Below are positions 6,789 through 11,057 of a stretch of 11,057 nucleotides of DNA, piece by piece. Position 1 is the stretch's first letter. The number at the start of each line of letters is the position of its first letter. Source of the DNA: CAG-877 sp963589235. Lineage in GTDB: Bacteria; Bacillota_I; Bacilli_A; RF39; UBA660. Made by a program: the position numbers and the translations under genes. The notes beneath the pieces were generated by a model that saw only the letters and a program-made list of their open reading frames with translations, had not been told where the DNA came from and did not search any database. The stretch spans positions 1-11,057 of the forward strand of contig CAVAJX010000009.1 of assembly GCA_963589235.1 (NCBI GenBank). Direction: 5' to 3'.

Positions 6789-7376
6789 ATGGAAAAAGAA
6801 AGAGGATTTAGAATTATTGCTGTTATTGCTTTAATGGTTGCTGTTGTTGGATTAACAATTGGTTATGCAGCTTATTCTTCAACATTAAAGATTACTGGTA
6901 CTGCTAAAGTTGACCCAGCTGTTTGGAATGTTAAATTTGCTTATTCTAATGCATCTGATACTGCTTTAACTGGTACTAAGACAGGTTCTGCTCATATTGG
7001 TACAGAAGCTACTTTAACGGATACACAAGTTTCAGGATTTGATGTTACATTAAAAGCTCCTGGTGATTCAGTTACTTATAACTTTTTAGTTGCTAATACT
7101 GGAACACTTAATGCAGAATTATCTACATTTACAATGGGTTCTTTAAGTTGTGCTCCAGCTAATGGAAGTAGTGCTACACAAGCAGAAGCAACTGCTGTAT
7201 GTAATGAACTTACTTATTCATTAACAGGAGTAACTGCTAATAGCGTATTAAAAGAAGGAACAACTTCACCAGTTACTTTAACACTTTCTTGGAAAAAAGA
7301 TGGTACAGCTACAGCATCTGATGATATAGCAATTACTGTTGGTGAAACAACATTACTATATACACAAGCTGAATAA
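6789..7376 (+). CDS. TasA/camelysin-like secreted protein with SipW-type signal peptide
   Basis: The 195-residue product starts with a charged MEKERGFR, a hydrophobic core (9-25) and GYAAYSSTLKITGTAKV, the hallmark of SipW-processed signal peptides. Cleavage after A28 is likely. The mature part is Thr/Ala/Ser-rich and beta-strand-like. APGDSVTYNFLVANTGTLNA (90-109) matches the PGDSVxYxxxVxNxGTxxA pattern of the TasA/camelysin group, which form amyloid-like biofilm fibres or surface proteases. C121 and C138 could form a disulphide, which is unusual for TasA. No metalloprotease HExxH motif is present, so a structural role is favoured. ATG 6789 is chosen because AGAGGAGGA is 8 nt upstream; ATG 6782 is followed at once by TGA. 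Gene position and promoter strength suggest high expression as the main exported subunit. Confidence 0.8.
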   Translation: MEKERGFRIIAVIALMVAVVGLTIGYAAYSSTLKITGTAKVDPAVWNVKFAYSNASDTALTGTKTGSAHIGTEATLTDTQVSGFDVTLKAPGDSVTYNFLVANTGTLNAELSTFTMGSLSCAPANGSSATQAEATAVCNELTYSLTGVTANSVLKEGTTSPVTLTLSWKKDGTATASDDIAITVGETTLLYTQAE

Positions 7377-7400
7377 TATAAATAAGAGGAGTTGAAAGCT

Positions 7401-8543
7401 ATGAAAAGAAGTCATTTAATAATAATTATTATAATGATTATTTCTATGACGGTTTTACTTTTAAATAGCTTTCTTGTTCCTATATTTAATAAATATACTT
7501 TATTTTTATTTGTTTCATTATTGTTACTTGTATTAATATTTACAGTAGGATTTACAAAAGATAAAAATAGGTATAATAAAGATATTATTCTTACACTCTT
7601 AATGTGTATATTGTTTTACTATGTTCTAACATATGCAGCGGGTTTTTTTGTTGGGTTTAGTAAAAATATTTATAATTTAAAAATATATAATATTGTTGAT
7701 AATATAGTACCAGCAATATTGTTAATTGTTTCTACTGAGTTGTTAAGAAATACAATTAATTCTAAAATAAAAGATAAAGTTTGGATTTTAGTATACTCAG
7801 TTTTTATTTTTACTTTGTTAGATACAACATTAATTATAAATTCAGTTGATTATACTAAACTTTCATCATTATTAATACTGTTAGGATTATATGTATTACC
7901 AGGATTAAGTAAAAACTTTTTACTTACATATTTATCATATAAAGTAGGATATAAGTCTACTATAGTATATAGATTATTATTGGAAATTCCTTTGTATTTT
8001 GTACCTATTATACCTAACTTTGGTGATTATGTTGATTCGGTTATATATATAATTGTGCCAGTATTTATATTTAGTATTATTAGAAGAATGTTTGATAAAA
8101 CTAATAAAGGAGAAATTATATTGTCTAGACCTAAACATACAGGAATAATTATTAAAACTGTTTGTGTTGTATTAGTAGGTATTCTTGTTTGTTTAAATAC
8201 TGGATTTTTTAAATATCAGTTTATTGTTATTGCAACAGGATCTATGACTCCTAGTATAAATAAAGGTGATGTAGTTTTATTAAAAAAACTTAATGATAAA
8301 GAAATTAGCAAATTAAAAGTAGGAGATGTTTTAGTATTTAAACAAAATAATAAAATAATCGTTCATAGAATATCTAAAATATTTAAATCTGGTAATGAAA
8401 TATTTTTTAAAACTAAAGGCGATAATAACAATGATGAGGATAATTTCTTAACTGAAGTTAATCAAGTACTTGGAACTACAAATCATAAAATAAGATATTT
8501 AGGTTATCCTACAATTATGTTATATGAAATAATGAATAATTGA
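7401..8543 (+). CDS. sipW: SipW-type signal peptidase I with polytopic N-terminal membrane domain
   Basis: Removes signal peptides at the outer membrane face, probably from the neighbouring gene products. The catalytic domain (about 270-380) has ATGSMTPSINKGDVV with nucleophile S281, then KIIVHRI with H322 replacing the usual bacterial lysine, and TKGDNN with D341. Ser/His/Asp is the arrangement of the ER-type/SipW class. Ahead of it lie about eight to nine hydrophobic segments (near 5-23, 31-50, 62-84, 99-112, 127-147, 154-177, 189-205, 212-228, 247-267). Classical SipW has about 190 residues and few TM segments, so roughly 240 residues are extra; that domain was not recognised. ATG 7401 is chosen over TTG 7392 because AGAGGAG (7385-7391) lies 9 nt before it and touches the TTG. 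The gap to the previous gene is 24 bp without a terminator. Confidence 0.85.
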   Translation: MKRSHLIIIIIMIISMTVLLLNSFLVPIFNKYTLFLFVSLLLLVLIFTVGFTKDKNRYNKDIILTLLMCILFYYVLTYAAGFFVGFSKNIYNLKIYNIVDNIVPAILLIVSTELLRNTINSKIKDKVWILVYSVFIFTLLDTTLIINSVDYTKLSSLLILLGLYVLPGLSKNFLLTYLSYKVGYKSTIVYRLLLEIPLYFVPIIPNFGDYVDSVIYIIVPVFIFSIIRRMFDKTNKGEIILSRPKHTGIIIKTVCVVLVGILVCLNTGFFKYQFIVIATGSMTPSINKGDVVLLKKLNDKEISKLKVGDVLVFKQNNKIIVHRISKIFKSGNEIFFKTKGDNNNDEDNFLTEVNQVLGTTNHKIRYLGYPTIMLYEIMNN

Positions 8544-8559
8544 TTGGAGGTGTATTAAG

Positions 8560-9663
8560 ATGCTTTTTAAAGAAAAGTCAAAATTATTAAAAGATAAAAT
8601 TAGCCAAAATTTTAATAATAAATTTGGAAGTAATGCTTTTAAACTTATCTTTGGTGTTGGTTTAGTTGCTATACTTTCTTGTGTTGCTTTAATATTACTT
8701 ATAAAAGCATTTTATAACAAATCATTAGAATATTTAAATTATTCAGAAGTTAGTAAAACAGATTATACAGTTAATTTAAAGAAAAATGATTATTATGATG
8801 TTAATTCATTACCTTCAGGTATGAATTATATTGCATCATTAATTAAAGATATTGATATTAATTTTGATTATTCGTTCACAGTAAATAAAAATGTTAATTA
8901 TAGTTTTGTTTATTATGTAGAAGCTATTACTAGAGTATATGGTGATAAAGATAAGACATCAATATTATATGAAAAAAAAGAAGATTTAACAGAAAAAAAA
9001 TCAATAACTAAACTTGATACTTCTTTTTCAACATTTAAAAAGAAAGTTACAATAGATTATGCTAAATTTAATAACTTTGTAAATTCCTTTAAAACATCAT
9101 ATGGTTTGACTTCAGACAGTGATGTAACAATTATATTACATATTATTGGTACAGCCAGTAATTCAGCTTATGAAGATGATATAGAAATTAATGGAGAAGC
9201 TAAAGTAGTTATTCCTTTAACTGAACAAACTATTTCAGTTGGAATTGACAGTAATAATATAAAAGAACATGGTTCTTTAAGTAAAAAGGCTGATTTTAAT
9301 ATCTTAAATGTTTTGTATGTTGTTTTTGCTGGACTAATCATTATAATTGATTTATTAATTCTTTATAAATTAATATTAATTGTAGATAAATATTTAAAAA
9401 GTATTTCTAAGTATCAAAAGAAACTAAATAAAATATTAAGAGAATATGACAGTATAATTGCTAATGTAGAAAATAATCTTGATACTAATAAATATCAATT
9501 TGTTAAAGTATCTTCATTTGAAGAATTATTAGATGTACATGATAATGTTGGTTCACCTATATTATTTAGAGAAGTTGTTCCAGGTAAATGTAGTCATTTT
9601 ATAATTATTAGCGATAATGTTTTATATAGATTTGTATTAAAAGATGAGGATAATGATATATAG
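8560..9663 (+). CDS. DUF5305-like two-pass membrane protein, SipW partner
   Basis: The 367-residue product has a basic cytosolic N-terminus, TM1 (about 28-50), an extracytoplasmic beta-rich domain of about 195 residues, TM2 (about 248-275) and a cytosolic tail of about 90 residues. The outer domain has YTVNLKKNDYYDVNSLPSG, NYIASLIKDIDINFDYSF and YAKFNNFVNSFKTSYGL, resembling DUF5305 proteins that sit next to ER-type signal peptidases in bacteria and archaea. The tail motif FVKVSSFEELLDVHDNVGSP and closing FIIISDNVLYRFVL fit the same family's C-terminus. Function is unknown; position suggests a membrane factor for export or assembly of the SipW substrates. ATG 8560 follows GGAGG by 9 nt and is 16 bp after the peptidase stop. 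The family call is from memory of its pattern and is less certain than the topology. Confidence 0.7.
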   Translation: MLFKEKSKLLKDKISQNFNNKFGSNAFKLIFGVGLVAILSCVALILLIKAFYNKSLEYLNYSEVSKTDYTVNLKKNDYYDVNSLPSGMNYIASLIKDIDINFDYSFTVNKNVNYSFVYYVEAITRVYGDKDKTSILYEKKEDLTEKKSITKLDTSFSTFKKKVTIDYAKFNNFVNSFKTSYGLTSDSDVTIILHIIGTASNSAYEDDIEINGEAKVVIPLTEQTISVGIDSNNIKEHGSLSKKADFNILNVLYVVFAGLIIIIDLLILYKLILIVDKYLKSISKYQKKLNKILREYDSIIANVENNLDTNKYQFVKVSSFEELLDVHDNVGSPILFREVVPGKCSHFIIISDNVLYRFVLKDEDNDI

Positions 9664-9674
9664 GAGGTTTTAGT

Positions 9675-11057
9675 ATGATTAAAAATAAAAGATCAAAAAA
9701 AAATAGTACTAAACTAGGATCTTTTGTTTTTATTGCTACCTCTTTTTTTGTTTTACTTATTACTTTAGGTTATTCTGCGTCATCTTCTTCTTTAGCGATA
9801 AATGGAAAAGGTATAGTTAGAGCAAGTTCTGATGTACGTATTACTAATGCTGTTGTTTCTAATACTACTAATTTTGGTAGAGTTAATAGTAATTCAGATT
9901 ATTCTGTTAATACATTTACTTCTGATATACAGTTAAGAGCTATATATTCTACTGTTTCTTTTGATATTACTGTTACTAATTTATCTTCTAGTAATGTTTT
10001 AATTACTAATGTTACTAATAAAAGCTTTTCTAACGATCGTATTTCTTATAGTTTTGAGAATATGGAAATAAATAAGACTATAATTCCAGCTGCTTCTGAA
10101 TATACTTTTACTGTTAAGTTTTCGTTTTCTAATGATACTATTAGTAAGTTATTATCATCATCATATGAAGTTTTACAAGAATATTTTAATGGTGCTAATT
10201 CTAATTTGGTATCTGTTTTGGAGTTTACATTTTATAAGGTTCCACAGTATGTATTTGAAGTTAGTGCTGTACCTGATGATGCTTTAGTAGTTATTAAAAA
10301 TGGTGATGAAGTACTTGAAACTGGTACTGGTTATGCAAGTAAATTGGTAGATGAAAATACTGAGTTAAGTTGGAGTGTTAGTAAAGATGGATATTATACT
10401 CAGTCTGGTACAGAAAAGGTTACTGCTGCTACTACTAAGAATATTGAACTTGTTGAAAAGAATGAATTTAATTTTACCGTTGTTCCGACTCCAGCTGATT
10501 CTGTTGTTACTATAAAGTCTGGGGATGATGTTTTAGCAACTGGTTCTGGGACACAGACTTGTAGTGTTAAGGATTTAGATACTGTTAGTTATTCTGTTGA
10601 GAGGTTTGAATATTATAGTAAAACTGGTACTTATACTATGGCTGGAAGTGATTATTCTGTTAGTGTAAGTTTGGATCAGATGCCTTGGGCTACAGGTACT
10701 TTTGTTAATACAAATAGAAAAGAGGAGACTACTAAAGAGGATACTATTTATCATCCAGGATATTATTTAATTGAAATGTGGGGTGGTAAAGGCGGAGAAT
10801 ATTTACGTGCTTCTGATAAGGGAGCAGGGTACAGAGGAGAAGCTGGATATATTTATGCTGTTGTACAGTTGAATTATAATCAAAAGATTTATTATACTTT
10901 AGGTGGTAATTCTCGTGATGGTGAGGCTACTGGTACATCAAGAGGTGGCGCTAATGGTGGTGGCTATGGTGGTGCTACTTATGCTGGAGGTGGCGGTGGT
11001 TATTCTGCTTTTGCTGTTGATACTACTACTATAAGTAGTAGTATCAACAGCAAAAGC
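9675..11057 (+). CDS. Surface protein with SipW-type signal, PEGA-like repeats and glycine-rich domain (3' end cut)
   Basis: The frame is open for 461 codons to the window edge. AGGAGG (9662-9667) lies 7 nt before the ATG, and the gene starts 11 bp after the previous stop. The basic N-terminus and hydrophobic core (15-31) lead into LGYSASSSSLAINGKGIV, closely parallel to the signal peptide at 6789. Residues about 50-190 are a beta-rich N-terminal domain. Two PEGA-like units follow: 192-260 (AVPDDALVVIKNGDEVLETG, then DGYYTQSG) and 264-334 (PTPADSVVTIKSGDDVLATG, then FEYYSKTG). From 358, HPGYYLIEMWGGKGG begins a glycine-rich domain like those of large bacterial surface proteins, with AGGGGGYSAF near the edge. 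Likely a matrix or adhesive surface component. The final eight codons lie in an inverted repeat that is probably artefactual. Confidence 0.75.
   Translation, partial: MIKNKRSKKNSTKLGSFVFIATSFFVLLITLGYSASSSSLAINGKGIVRASSDVRITNAVVSNTTNFGRVNSNSDYSVNTFTSDIQLRAIYSTVSFDITVTNLSSSNVLITNVTNKSFSNDRISYSFENMEINKTIIPAASEYTFTVKFSFSNDTISKLLSSSYEVLQEYFNGANSNLVSVLEFTFYKVPQYVFEVSAVPDDALVVIKNGDEVLETGTGYASKLVDENTELSWSVSKDGYYTQSGTEKVTAATTKNIELVEKNEFNFTVVPTPADSVVTIKSGDDVLATGSGTQTCSVKDLDTVSYSVERFEYYSKTGTYTMAGSDYSVSVSLDQMPWATGTFVNTNRKEETTKEDTIYHPGYYLIEMWGGKGGEYLRASDKGAGYRGEAGYIYAVVQLNYNQKIYYTLGGNSRDGEATGTSRGGANGGGYGGATYAGGGGGYSAFAVDTTTISSSINSKS
11007..11057. repeat. Perfect 24-bp inverted repeat at the window edge, probable fold-back artefact
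   Basis: The left arm (11007-11030) and right arm (11034-11057) are exact reverse complements around the loop ATA, and the right arm ends on the last base of the window. The right arm reads in frame as SSSINSKS but uses ATC, AAC and AGC twice, codons that are almost absent from the rest of this AT-rich gene. This fits a copied reverse complement better than evolved coding sequence. Confidence 0.9.

Noticed and set aside
7392..7400. TTG 7392 as the start of the SipW-type peptidase
   Set aside because: It directly abuts the AGAGGAG ribosome site, leaving no spacing; ATG 7401 has 9 nt.
10950..11010. Gly-rich GGT/GGC stretch as a DNA-level tandem repeat or CRISPR-like element
   Set aside because: It has no regular repeat-spacer spacing; the pattern follows from glycine codons in the glycine-rich domain.
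1..11057. Reassignment of TGA to Trp, prompted by the TGA at 43-45 and a Mollicutes-like base composition
   Set aside because: Every Trp in the long intact genes is TGG, no intact gene needs TGA read-through, and TGA ends two well-supported genes (1616-1618 and 8541-8543) exactly before the next ribosome site or start.
9675..11057. Pectin-like or enzyme function for the last protein
   Set aside because: No catalytic motif is visible; only beta-rich, PEGA-like and glycine-rich segments are seen, so a structural or binding role is the most that can be said.

Overview
The window is AT-rich, bacterial and uses the standard code: Trp is TGG throughout and TAA, TAG and TGA all serve as stops. AGGAGG-type ribosome sites, extended -10 promoters, short T-tailed terminators and Gram-positive surface-protein signals point to a low-GC Bacillota, probably an uncultivated gut-type lineage. 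That placement is inference from style; no marker gene is present.

Layout. (1) Positions 1-154 hold what looks like the 3' end of a Clp/Hsp100-type ATPase gene, with an in-frame TGA just upstream, closed by a terminator. (2) 206-2385 is a translationally coupled pair: a secreted beta-propeller protein with an InlB-like repeat and an NPKTS wall/membrane anchor, then a four-TM membrane protein. (3) 2501-3376 is an MscS-type mechanosensitive channel, converging on (4) a family 2 glycosyltransferase with a helical-repeat C-terminus (minus strand, 3373-4446). (5) 4542-6344 carries a zinc-dependent sorbitol dehydrogenase-like enzyme and a single-pass membrane protein of unknown function. (6) 6345-6788 is a long spacer with a micro-ORF, a 2 x 21 bp tandem repeat and a strong sigma-A-type promoter. 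(7) 6789 to the right edge is one operon: a TasA/camelysin-like secreted protein, a SipW (ER-type) signal peptidase fused to a large polytopic membrane domain, a DUF5305-like two-pass membrane protein, and the start of a surface protein with PEGA-like repeats and a glycine-rich domain.

The operon in (7) is the most interesting part. The first and last genes carry near-identical SipW-type signal peptides (GY-A/S-A-x-SS-x-L-x-I-x-G), so the peptidase appears to be encoded with its own substrates. The set looks like a dedicated export and assembly module for surface fibres or matrix. The first secreted protein could be the bulk subunit, the last a large adhesive or matrix component, and the DUF5305-like protein a membrane partner.

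Caution: the last 51 bases form a perfect 24-bp inverted repeat with a 3-base loop that ends exactly at the window edge. The right arm uses codons otherwise rare in that gene, so it is probably a fold-back assembly artefact. The final eight codons should not be trusted.
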